Origin: SMAG-U1939 sp036376595 | GTDB taxonomy: Bacteria > Chloroflexota > Ktedonobacteria > Ktedonobacterales > JADMIN01 | Length of the DNA stretch: 39,693 bases | Direction of reading: 5' to 3' | Assembly (NCBI GenBank): GCA_036376595.1 | Contig: DASVAA010000124.1 | Location: 1 to 39,693, forward strand | In this document: in pieces, positions 30,597 to 37,850 of the stretch | Layout: each line of letters opens with the position of its first letter | How positions within the stretch are numbered: position 1 is the stretch's first letter | Translations under genes and position numbers: made by a program | Notes under the pieces: model-generated | What the model saw: only the letters and a program-made list of their open reading frames with translations | Told to the model about the DNA's origin: nothing | Database searches by the model: none

Positions 30597-31157
30597 TCAC
30601 GTCTCCAACGGTTCAACGGTGATCTCGATGCCCTCCTCGGCGTTGTCGTCGAGCGCGCCAGTGGCGATGGTGGGTTGGCGCGCGGAAGCGGTAGATGGTG
30701 CGCCCGCGGTCCTGTCAGGCGGATATCCCAAGCTGCCTGAGCGGCTGGAGCGCCCCGGCACCAGCGCCGGCAAGCCCTGTCCGCGCGACCAGCGTAGCAC
30801 CAGCGCCCAGCCGCCAATCAGCAGCAGCGTCGCCACCGCACCGAACAACCAGCCGGTGCGAGTGGCGGACTCCACCACCGCGGTCGTGTCCACTGCCGGC
30901 ACTGGGAACGTCGGGTAGTGCGCCAGGCTCCACGATATGAGGCTCGCGGCGTGAATCTGGGCATCGTTGATCAGCTTGGCCGACCACACGCCCCAGGCGA
31001 ATGCCAGCACCGGCACCAGCGAGAGCGCACGCTCGCGCCGCGGCCGTTCCAGGAATGTGCCAACCCACAGCAGCACCGGCCCCTCGACGCCCAGCAGCAG
31101 CGCATAGACTGTGATCAGGTCGTGCCAGAAGCGCAACGTCTGAAGCTGAGGGTCCAT
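30597..31157 (-). CDS. Small membrane protein, downstream of histidine kinase
   Basis: A 186-aa protein of unrecognised family. Three hydrophobic segments are visible: ALLLGVEGPVLLWVGTFLE, LSLVPVLAFAWGVWSAKLI and GWLFGAVATLLLIGGWALVL. A hydrophilic, probably cytoplasmic tail of about 55 residues ends in acidic EEGIEITVEPLET. GAGG lies 6 nt upstream of the ATG at 31157. It starts 20 bp after the kinase stop on the same strand, so the two are very probably co-transcribed, and it may act with the kinase (inference only). Confidence 0.65.
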   Translation of the reverse strand: MDPQLQTLRFWHDLITVYALLLGVEGPVLLWVGTFLERPRRERALSLVPVLAFAWGVWSAKLINDAQIHAASLISWSLAHYPTFPVPAVDTTAVVESATRTGWLFGAVATLLLIGGWALVLRWSRGQGLPALVPGRSSRSGSLGYPPDRTAGAPSTASARQPTIATGALDDNAEEGIEITVEPLET

Positions 31158-31177
31158 CGGGAGCCTCGCATCGTCAC

Positions 31178-33973
31178 TCAGAGCGTGCCCTCATCGTGGA
31201 CATCTGGCGACAGGGCCACCGTGTCGGCCACCTCTGCCACGCTCGCCGCCGGAAGCGCCAGCGCAAACGTGCTGCCTGTGCCCGGCGCGCTGGCGTGCAG
31301 CCAGATGTCGCCGCCCATCGCGCGCATGTTCTGCCGGCAGATGTACAGGCCCAGTCCTGTGCCGCGAATTTGGCTTTCGCGCGCCGAATCGCCGCGCGAG
31401 AAGCGCCCGAACAACCGCTCGCGCTCGTCCTCGGGAATGCCCATCCCCTCGTCGCTGACGGCGATCATCAGGAACGGCTCGCCGGCAGCCACGGCAGCTT
31501 GCAGCGCCGTTCGCGGCTGGTCGGGGGCATCGTCGGCGTCGCGCTCGGTGCCAAGTTGCGGCAACACCTGCGTCGGGCGCTCGCTGAGCGGGTCGTCCGC
31601 CTCCGTCGCCTCCTCTGGGCTGGCGGCGGCCAAGGCGGCTTGCTCGCAGGTCACCACCACGCGGCCGCCCTGGGGGCTGTACTTCAGCGCGTTGCCGATC
31701 ACATTGTCGAGCACCTCTTTGAGCCGCGCCACGTCCGCGAAGACGCAGCACTCGCGCGCGACTTCGCTCACCGGCTCGTGCGCACCGCCCTGCTCGTCTG
31801 CCTGCTCGCCCGGATGCACGGTGTACGCTCGCTCCCGATACGAGCGTAGCACCTCATCCACCACCGAGGCCACCCGCACCGGCCCGATGTGCAGCTCCAG
31901 CCGGCCGGTATCCAGTCGCGAGGTCTGGAGCAGCCGCTCGGCAATGTCGGCCAGCTCCTGCGCCGACTCGGCGGCACGCTGCAAGAAATCCAGCGCGCGC
32001 GGCTCGTCGCGCGAGCCGGGGTAGTCGTGCAGCAGGTCGAGGAAGCCCTGCACGCCCGTCAGCGGGGTGCGCAGCTCGTGCGAGGCAGTGGCGATGAAGT
32101 CGTCTTTCAGGCGGTCGAGCGCGCGCTGCTTGCGATATGCGCGGTCCAGCTCAACGTAGAGGTGAGCGTTTTCGATGGCCTGCGCGGCTTGCGTCGCGAA
32201 CAGCTCCAGCAGCCACAGGTCGTCGCGGGTAAAGACCCGCCGCTCGGCGTCGTCGAGCACGTCCAGCACACCGATCACGTGATTGTGATGGCGCAGCGGC
32301 ACGGCGATCACGGCGCGGAAATCCTCACCCTCGTAGATCGGCCCGCGCAGCGGTGAGACGCGGTAGTCGTCCACTACCAGCCCCGCGCCGCTCGCGGCAA
32401 CCTGTCCCGCCAGCCCCTCGCCGATGCGAATGCGGGTGCCCGCGTAGTCGCCCCGTAGGCCCTGCGAGACGATCACCCGCAGCTCATCGCGGCGCTCGTC
32501 GCGCACGTAGACCGCGCCAGCACGCGCGCCAAGGAGGGCAATCGAGCGGTGCAGGATATCGGCGACCAGCTCGCGCGAGTCGGTCCCAAGCTGGCTGGCG
32601 ACCTCCAGCGAGGTGGCATGCAGCGCCATCATCTGGCCGATGCGCTCCTGCGCTACCTCCGCCACCTCCTGCGCGCGCTGGCGAGCGAGCACCTGGCGTG
32701 TGACATCCACCGCCGCGACCAGGACGCCCGCCGCGACCGGGCCCCGACCGGCCAGCGGCGAGCTGGTCACGTTCCAATAGGTCAGCCCGCGCTCCGGCGC
32801 GTGCAGCGGCAGCTCGATCATCGCCTGATGTTCGCCGCCGTGCAGCACCGCGTCGAGGCGCAGGCTGGCGGCAAGCTCGGAGGCGCGCTCAGGGTCGATC
32901 TCCGCCAACCGCTTGCCGGCGAGGGGCTGAGTGCTCTCGCGGCCCAGCAGCAGGCTAAAGGTCGGGTTGGCGAGGGCGAAGGTATGCTCGGTGCCGGTGA
33001 GTACGGCGATGGCGACCGGTGCGTGGCGCACGACTGTCTGGGCGAGCGCCGCCTGGCTGCGTGAGAAGCTGAACAGTTGATCGCGGTCGGCGGCCAGCGC
33101 CGTGAGGTCCGCCAAATCGTCGAGCGCCGCAAGGTGACGGGCTCCCAGACGGCGCAGCGTGCTGGCAGCCAGCACGCCCAGGAACTGCCCGCGCGCCAGC
33201 AGGGGAATCGCGAGCACCGTCCCCACCCCTGGCGCGCTAGAGGTTCCCTCCCGCGTAACACCTAGCCGGTCCGCACGGTCGGCATCCGCAACAGGAGCCA
33301 GTGTGTCGAGCCATTCCGCGACGTACGCATCCGCCGGCGGCTGCTGGGCGGCGCCCTCATGGAGCACCATCGAGCGACGGGTAGCGGCGACCTCCGCGAC
33401 CAACTGCCCCGGCTGGGACGATGGGGGGTGCGTGGCGCCATGGAGCGCGTCGCGGTTAACGTCCGCTCCGGCCGCGATACCACGAGCACGGAGGCGCAGC
33501 ACGGGCGGCAGCTCTTGCCCTCCCACGTGCGCGCTGGCACTGCTCCATGCGGCCGGCTCGGCGATCCAGACCTCCGCCCGCGCCGGATCGAGCGTGGTGG
33601 CAATGCCCTCGGCTACCACGCCCACGGCTTCTTCAAACGGGCGGTCGAGCAGCGCGTGGCGCAGGCCAGGCAGCGCGAGGGCGAAGGCATCGGCCAACGC
33701 CAGCGGCGGCGGGGCGAGCGGCTCACGCGCGCGCCCGGCCAGGCCGGTGAAGTCAATCTCGCGTGTACGCGCGGCGCCGTTGGAGGTCCGGCGTCGCACC
33801 GGCGGGGCAGACAACACGGCCGGCTCGCCAGCGGCCTGCGTACGCCTCGCGGGCGGCTCGGACTGCGCCACCGTCGCACGCGAATTCGTGGTTGCCTCAC
33901 CGGAAAACTCGCGCACCTCGCGCCTGCTGCGGGTCCGCGTCCGCCGCTGCTGGGTCATCGTCGCCTCGGTCAT
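31178..33973 (-). CDS. GAF-PAS-GAF sensor histidine kinase
   Basis: A 931-aa cytoplasmic kinase with no clear TM helix. After a basic, disordered head (about 80 residues) come a GAF-like domain (VGTVLAIPLLARGQFLGVLA), a PAS domain (VRHAPVAIAVLTGTEHTFAL), a second GAF (FRAVIAVPLRHHNHVIGVLD), HisKA with phospho-acceptor H632 (ATASHELRTPL) and HATPase_c. The HATPase_c part has the N box VIGNALKYSPQGG, the G1 box VSDEGMGIP and the G2 box GTGLGLYICRQ. An acidic insert of about 45 residues (EEATEADDPLSERP) lies inside the ATPase domain. It should phosphorylate a response regulator, but none is in the window. The ATG at 33958 has GAGG close upstream and may be the true start rather than 33973. Confidence 0.92.
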   Translation of the reverse strand: MTEATMTQQRRTRTRSRREVREFSGEATTNSRATVAQSEPPARRTQAAGEPAVLSAPPVRRRTSNGAARTREIDFTGLAGRAREPLAPPPLALADAFALALPGLRHALLDRPFEEAVGVVAEGIATTLDPARAEVWIAEPAAWSSASAHVGGQELPPVLRLRARGIAAGADVNRDALHGATHPPSSQPGQLVAEVAATRRSMVLHEGAAQQPPADAYVAEWLDTLAPVADADRADRLGVTREGTSSAPGVGTVLAIPLLARGQFLGVLAASTLRRLGARHLAALDDLADLTALAADRDQLFSFSRSQAALAQTVVRHAPVAIAVLTGTEHTFALANPTFSLLLGRESTQPLAGKRLAEIDPERASELAASLRLDAVLHGGEHQAMIELPLHAPERGLTYWNVTSSPLAGRGPVAAGVLVAAVDVTRQVLARQRAQEVAEVAQERIGQMMALHATSLEVASQLGTDSRELVADILHRSIALLGARAGAVYVRDERRDELRVIVSQGLRGDYAGTRIRIGEGLAGQVAASGAGLVVDDYRVSPLRGPIYEGEDFRAVIAVPLRHHNHVIGVLDVLDDAERRVFTRDDLWLLELFATQAAQAIENAHLYVELDRAYRKQRALDRLKDDFIATASHELRTPLTGVQGFLDLLHDYPGSRDEPRALDFLQRAAESAQELADIAERLLQTSRLDTGRLELHIGPVRVASVVDEVLRSYRERAYTVHPGEQADEQGGAHEPVSEVARECCVFADVARLKEVLDNVIGNALKYSPQGGRVVVTCEQAALAAASPEEATEADDPLSERPTQVLPQLGTERDADDAPDQPRTALQAAVAAGEPFLMIAVSDEGMGIPEDERERLFGRFSRGDSARESQIRGTGLGLYICRQNMRAMGGDIWLHASAPGTGSTFALALPAASVAEVADTVALSPDVHDEGTL

Positions 33974-34003
33974 CGCCGCTGGATGGATGCCGCCCCCTCA
34001 AAA

Positions 34004-34022
34004 GGACGTATGGTGTACGTCC
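34004..34022. repeat. Family A hairpin repeat (variant)
   Basis: Perfect 7-bp arms GGACGTA and TACGTCC around TGGTG. Relative to other copies the stem has A-T instead of G-C pairs on both sides, a compensating change. Confidence 0.65.
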
Positions 34023-34127
34023 CTCCAGTGTACGCGGGGTCGCACGAAGCGGTCAAAGTGGACGGCCTATTCGTCCTTGCCAGTGGAACGAGCCAGCGGT
34101 GGCGCGCGTCACACAGGATACCTCCAG

Positions 34128-35258
34128 TCACACTCGCTCGCTGCGCAGCGAGAGCGCGGCAAGGATCACCATCAGCACGGCGAAGCCGGTGATGAACGCC
34201 AGATCAGGCCACACGTCGGCCAGCCCCAATCCCTTGAGCATCACGTCTTTGAGGGCAAAGCCGGCATAGGTCAGCGGCATGACGTAGGCGAGCTGCTTGA
34301 GCACCACCGGTAGCGTCGCCACGGAGAAGAACAATCCGCCAAGCAACACCTGCGGAACCAGCAGCAGCGGCACGAACTGGATCGCCTGTAGCTCGTTGCG
34401 CGCGAAGGCCGAGGCGAAGATGCCCATGTTCACGCCGCCGATGGTCAGCGCCAGCGTCACCAGAAACAGTAGCGCCAGATTACCGGCGTAGTGGACCCGC
34501 AGCACGCCGATCACGAAGGCCAGAATCAGCAGCGACTGAAGTAGCGCGAAGAGCGTGAAGCCGATCACATAGCCCAGCACCAGCTCGCTCTTCGCCAGCG
34601 GCGAGACCATCAGGCGCTCGATGGTGCCCTGGGTGCGCTCGCGCAGGAACGCGACCGAGGTAAGCAAGAACACAAAGAAGAACGCGAAGAGGCCGACGAG
34701 GAACGGAGCGAAGGCGTCGGTCTCGGTGTATTGCGGCCCACCGTAGAGGTAGCTCACCGCGAGCGCCGGCTGCGTCAGCGTGGTAGCAGGCACACCGGAT
34801 GCCCCACCGCCGAGCGCGGCGTTCTGCTGTTCGCGCTGGAGCGCCGCGACGAGTTGCCCCACGACCTGCCGCACCTGTCGCGCGACCGCCGGATCGGAGC
34901 CTTCGAGCCGCAGTGCCGGCGCGGATGCGCCGGGGCCGAGCGTCGCGGGGAAGACGAGCACACCGTCGGCATCACCACGCTTGAGTGTCGCGTCCACATT
35001 GCCGCGCGCCACCTGCTTCACCGTCAGTCCCGGCTGGCCGCCAAGCTGCGTCTGGATCGCGCTCATCACGGTGCCACCGGCTGGGCCGTCTGGCGCGACG
35101 ACGCCGAGTGTGACGCCTGCTACCGTGCCGTTGAGCACGAAATTGAGGATCGTCATCACCAGCAGCGGCGCGCCAAACAGCAGCGCCAGCGAGCGCCGGT
35201 CACGCAGGAACTGCCGCACAATGCGCAGCGCGATTGCCAACACGCGACGAATGGACAT
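34128..35258 (-). CDS. ABC-2 type transporter permease
   Basis: A 376-aa permease with one N-terminal TM helix, a large extracytoplasmic loop (residues about 45-180) and five C-terminal TM helices, the ABC2_membrane_3/YhgE-like layout. The ERTQGTIERLMVSPLAKSEL cytoplasmic stretch is the usual coupling region. It should pair with the ATPase at 36359-37111 to export drugs, lipids or polymers. AGAGGTGGG lies upstream of the ATG at 35258. It is the last gene of the TetR-linked cluster, 27 bp after the 160-aa membrane protein. Confidence 0.9.
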   Translation of the reverse strand: MSIRRVLAIALRIVRQFLRDRRSLALLFGAPLLVMTILNFVLNGTVAGVTLGVVAPDGPAGGTVMSAIQTQLGGQPGLTVKQVARGNVDATLKRGDADGVLVFPATLGPGASAPALRLEGSDPAVARQVRQVVGQLVAALQREQQNAALGGGASGVPATTLTQPALAVSYLYGGPQYTETDAFAPFLVGLFAFFFVFLLTSVAFLRERTQGTIERLMVSPLAKSELVLGYVIGFTLFALLQSLLILAFVIGVLRVHYAGNLALLFLVTLALTIGGVNMGIFASAFARNELQAIQFVPLLLVPQVLLGGLFFSVATLPVVLKQLAYVMPLTYAGFALKDVMLKGLGLADVWPDLAFITGFAVLMVILAALSLRSERV

Positions 35259-35285
35259 GATTGCTTACCCACCTCTCTCCATCAG

Positions 35286-35768
35286 TCACAACACATTGAA
35301 CCAGGCGATAAGTGCCCACAGGACAGCGGCCAGCGTCAGCACCTGCATGGTGGCGCGGACCGCCTGCCAGCGTGCGAACCGTGTGAAAACCGCACCAAGC
35401 GCCTGCTCGGTCTGAGACACGCGGCGCTGGCTGAACATCGTCGGCGCCGCCTGCGTGGTGGCGAGCGAGTGGAGAATTGACAGCGCCGCGGCGACTCCCA
35501 GCGGTTCGGTGATAGAAACCGCGACGTGCTGCGCCACGGCTGCGGCCGCGGCCGCGATGGTGATGAGCGCGGCTCCCACGCCCAGGATGCCGTACCACAG
35601 CACGCCAGGGCCGAGATCGGCTGCCTGGGTGTACGCCGCGTACGCGACGGCGCCGATGCGATGGCGAGCCGGGAGCTGCTTGAGTGACTGATCGAGGCTG
35701 GCACCGGCGAGCATGCCATCAGCCGCAGCGGCGGCCACACTCAGGACGAAGGCTAGAGTTGGGGCCAT
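35286..35768 (-). CDS. Unknown four-TM membrane protein in ABC cluster
   Basis: A 160-aa protein with about four hydrophobic stretches: PTLAFVLSVAAAAADGMLAG, LWYGILGVGAALITIAAAAA, ITEPLGVAAALSILHSLATT and QVLTLAAVLWALIAWFNVL. A conserved-looking DQSLKQLPARHRIG loop follows TM1. The layout recalls DUF1772/anthrone-oxygenase-like small membrane proteins, but I cannot confirm that. The ATG at 35768 has GAGGAGG 5 nt upstream; the longer frame to 35843 overlaps the preceding gene. It lies between the deazaflavin-type reductase gene and the permease on the same strand, so it belongs to the same operon. Confidence 0.7.
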   Translation of the reverse strand: MAPTLAFVLSVAAAAADGMLAGASLDQSLKQLPARHRIGAVAYAAYTQAADLGPGVLWYGILGVGAALITIAAAAAAVAQHVAVSITEPLGVAAALSILHSLATTQAAPTMFSQRRVSQTEQALGAVFTRFARWQAVRATMQVLTLAAVLWALIAWFNVL

Positions 35769-35802
35769 CGCGACCTCCTCAGCTACCCGCGAGAACGTGC
35801 GC

Positions 35803-36237
35803 TCAGGACGCTGCAGGCGGTGCGGGTTGCCCACCCGCGACATCGGCGGCCCTGCCGGCTGGCACGCGCGTCAGGCGCATGATCTGTGGCACGCCGAACA
35901 GCCGCAGGGCAAGCCGCACCGGCAGCGGCGCCCAGTGCTTCGCCGTGTCGGTGACGATGCGCGGGTTCGTGAGTCGGATGTGCCGCCCGCGGTTCTCGAT
36001 CTCGGCGCCGCCAGCGGCAAGCACGTTGCGCACCCAATCGGTCTCAGCGCCATAGGTGAGCGCGAAGACGTAGCCGGTGCCATCGCGGAAGGCGTTGATC
36101 GGTATGCGATACGTGCGTCCCGACCGGCGTCCCTTGTGAGTCAGGATCGCGAATCCCGGCAGCCATCCCGCGAGCGGCCTCGTCAGCCGGTTGGTCACAT
36201 GGCGGTTGAACCGCCCCATCCGCGCTGGTAGTGGCAT
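35803..36237 (-). CDS. Deazaflavin (F420)-dependent nitroreductase-family protein
   Basis: A 144-aa protein with the split-barrel plan of the DUF385/Ddn family. It has PGFAILTHKGRRSGRTYRIP (conserved T-x-GR-x-SG), a GYVFALTYGAETDWVRNVLA stretch and a RHIRLTNPRIV end. Such enzymes use reduced F420 (some FMN or heme) to reduce quinones, nitroaromatics or other electrophiles. The C-terminal Ala/Pro tail is probably disordered. The ATG at 36237 has GGGGGGAG upstream. It lies inside the ABC exporter cluster, suggesting a shared role in coping with toxic compounds (inference). Confidence 0.82.
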   Translation of the reverse strand: MPLPARMGRFNRHVTNRLTRPLAGWLPGFAILTHKGRRSGRTYRIPINAFRDGTGYVFALTYGAETDWVRNVLAAGGAEIENRGRHIRLTNPRIVTDTAKHWAPLPVRLALRLFGVPQIMRLTRVPAGRAADVAGGQPAPPAAS

Positions 36238-36249
36238 GGTCTCCCCCCT

Positions 36250-36350
36250 TCGCTCGCTTCGTCTCGCCTCTGCGTTCTCTGCGTCCGCTACGGTTGCTCT
36301 CTTCGTCTCTGCGCCCTCCGCGACCCTCCGCGACCCTCCGCCGTCCCCGT
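36250..36350 (-). repeat. Family C low-complexity repeat
   Basis: A TCTGCG/CTCCGCG-type run (GACCCTCCGCGACCCTCCG) fills the 121-bp gap between the ABC ATPase and reductase genes. It is the complement of the pattern inside nurA. It breaks the otherwise tight operon spacing. Confidence 0.55.
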
Positions 36351-36358
36351 CATCCTTT

Positions 36359-37111
36359 CTACCCCTGAGCGATGGTCGCCTCGTCACCGTGGGCGAAGTA
36401 GAGGAACGCGCGGTCGAAGTCCTTTTCGCCTGACTCGCGGCGCAGCCCATCCGGCGTATCCACCGCCAGCAGCTTGCCGAAGCGCATCAGTGCCAGCCGC
36501 GAGCAGCGCGCCGCCTCGTCCAGGTGATGCGTCGAGACCACGATGGTCACACTCTGCGCGTTGAGCCGCGCGAAGTGGTCCCAGAAGGCGACACGCAGCT
36601 CAGGGTCGATGCCCACCGTTGGCTCGTCGAGGAAGAGCAGCCGCGGTTCGGCGATCAGCGCGCAGGCCAGCGAGACGCGCTGGCGCATGCCGCCGCTGAG
36701 CGTGCCGACCGGCGCGCGCAGGCTACCGGCCAGGTCCACGAGGTCGAGCACCGCCGTGATGCGCTCGCGCAAGCGCCTGCCATGCAGCCCGTAGATTGCG
36801 CCAAAGAACGCCAGATTCTCGCGCACGCTTAGCTCGCCGTAGAGCGCGCTGGCCTGCGTCATGTAGCCAATCTGGGCCGCCACGCCGCGATCAGGCATCG
36901 TGTGGCCCAGCACGCGCACTGTGCCAGCCGTAGGGCGCGCCAGTCCCAGCAGCAGGCGGATCAGCGTCGTCTTGCCGGAGCCGTTGGGACCAATCAGGCC
37001 GAACGTCTCACCTTCCCGCACGCTCAGGCTCACGTTGTCGAGCGCGCGGAGCATGCCGTAGGTCTTGCTGACGCCGTCGAGCACAATTGGGTCGCCCGCA
37101 TGCTGCCGCAT
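36359..37111 (-). CDS. ABC transporter ATP-binding protein (ABC-2 exporter)
   Basis: A 250-aa ATPase. Walker A GPNGSGKTT (41-49), Q-loop Q86, signature LSGGMRQR (138-145), Walker B LLFLDE (158-163) and switch H195 (STHHLDE) are all intact. The short form with TYGMLRALDNVSL and a tail EKDFDRAFLYFA is the CcmA/DrrA-type exporter ATPase. It should energise the permease at 34128-35258. The ATG at 37111 has GGAGGG just upstream; the in-frame ATG at 37132 lacks an SD. A dyad operator lies about 25-50 bp upstream. Confidence 0.93.
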   Translation of the reverse strand: MRQHAGDPIVLDGVSKTYGMLRALDNVSLSVREGETFGLIGPNGSGKTTLIRLLLGLARPTAGTVRVLGHTMPDRGVAAQIGYMTQASALYGELSVRENLAFFGAIYGLHGRRLRERITAVLDLVDLAGSLRAPVGTLSGGMRQRVSLACALIAEPRLLFLDEPTVGIDPELRVAFWDHFARLNAQSVTIVVSTHHLDEAARCSRLALMRFGKLLAVDTPDGLRRESGEKDFDRAFLYFAHGDEATIAQG

Positions 37112-37137
37112 CGTACCCTCCCTCGAAGTCACATTGC

Positions 37138-37159
37138 TGAGTGAGCGCCCATTCAGTCA
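37138..37159. promoter_or_regulatory. Candidate TetR-family operator before the ABC operon
   Basis: An imperfect dyad TGANTGA-N8-TCANTCA, 22 bp, sits between the tetR stop and the ABC ATPase start. TetR dimers bind such palindromes, so the upstream regulator is the obvious candidate to repress the exporter operon. Confidence 0.5.
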
Positions 37160-37184
37160 CGGCGCGACGAAAACGGGCGGATCG

Positions 37185-37766
37185 CTAACGAGCCTCGATA
37201 CCTCTGAGCAGCGTGTCCACGACCTGCGCCACGTACGGCTCGGCGGGCAGGCCGGTGAATTGGAGCGCGAAGAGCGCGCCGCCGATCATGCGCGCCGTGA
37301 GCTGTGTATCGTGCGGTCGCAGCTCGCCTGCCGCCACGCGCCCATCCAGAAAGCCGGCCATCAGACCCAGAATCATGCGCTGGAACATCCGCAGCCGATC
37401 CTGCAGTTGCGGCCGAGCCAGCGCTTCATGCAGCACAAGCCGCAGCAAGTCCTGGCGCTCGGCCATCGCCGCGTAGCCGCGTGTGAGTGCCTGGATGAGA
37501 AACTCGCGCATCGGCAGCGCCTCGGCACCCGAGAAGATCGTCGCCAGCACTGGCAGCGGCCCATCGCGCTCGATGATCGCCCAGAAGAGATCGTCTTTGC
37601 TGCGAAAGTAGTGATAGATTAGCCCCTGAGCAACGCCGGCGGTGAGGGCGATGTCTTTGATGCTGGTGCGCTCCATGCCCTGCTCGGCGAAGAGCCGGCG
37701 CGCCACGTCGAGAAGCTGATTGCGCCGCGCCTCGGCCTGGACTTCGCGTTTATTGGGCACCGCCAT
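37185..37766 (-). CDS. TetR-family transcriptional regulator
   Basis: A 193-aa repressor. The N-terminal helix-turn-helix is ARRLFAEQGMERTSIKDIA then TAGVAQGLIYHYFRSKDDLF (residues about 20-62), with the diagnostic YHYF-x-SKDDL end. The C-terminal ligand/dimer domain includes ALPMREFLIQAL and a TetR_C-like PQLQDRLRMFQRMILGLMAG. The ATG at 37766 (MAVPNKREV) is chosen over 37799. It lies directly upstream of an ABC-2 exporter on the same strand, with matching half-sites in both upstream regions. It probably represses itself and the exporter until a toxic ligand binds. Confidence 0.92.
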   Translation of the reverse strand: MAVPNKREVQAEARRNQLLDVARRLFAEQGMERTSIKDIALTAGVAQGLIYHYFRSKDDLFWAIIERDGPLPVLATIFSGAEALPMREFLIQALTRGYAAMAERQDLLRLVLHEALARPQLQDRLRMFQRMILGLMAGFLDGRVAAGELRPHDTQLTARMIGGALFALQFTGLPAEPYVAQVVDTLLRGIEAR

Positions 37767-37799
37767 CGCACACTTCTCCCGCTCTCGTTGGCTGAACAC

Positions 37800-37810
37800 T
37801 CACTCAGTGA
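37800..37810. promoter_or_regulatory. Candidate autoregulatory operator of tetR
   Basis: TCACTCAGTGA is an 11-bp palindrome (TCACT-C-AGTGA) that contains the TCANTCA half-site of the operator at 37138. It lies just after the expected transcript start and before the tetR ATG, a good place for self-repression. Confidence 0.45.
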
Positions 37811-37820
37811 ATCCAGTGAG

Positions 37821-37850
37821 AGCATAGTGAAGGCGAGGGGGACTTGTCAA
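37821..37850 (-). promoter_or_regulatory. Promoter candidate for tetR
   Basis: On the minus strand a perfect TTGACA (37850-37845), an 18-nt spacer and TATGCT (37826-37821). The -35 box overlaps the stop codon of the upstream nitrilase-like gene. Confidence 0.65.
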
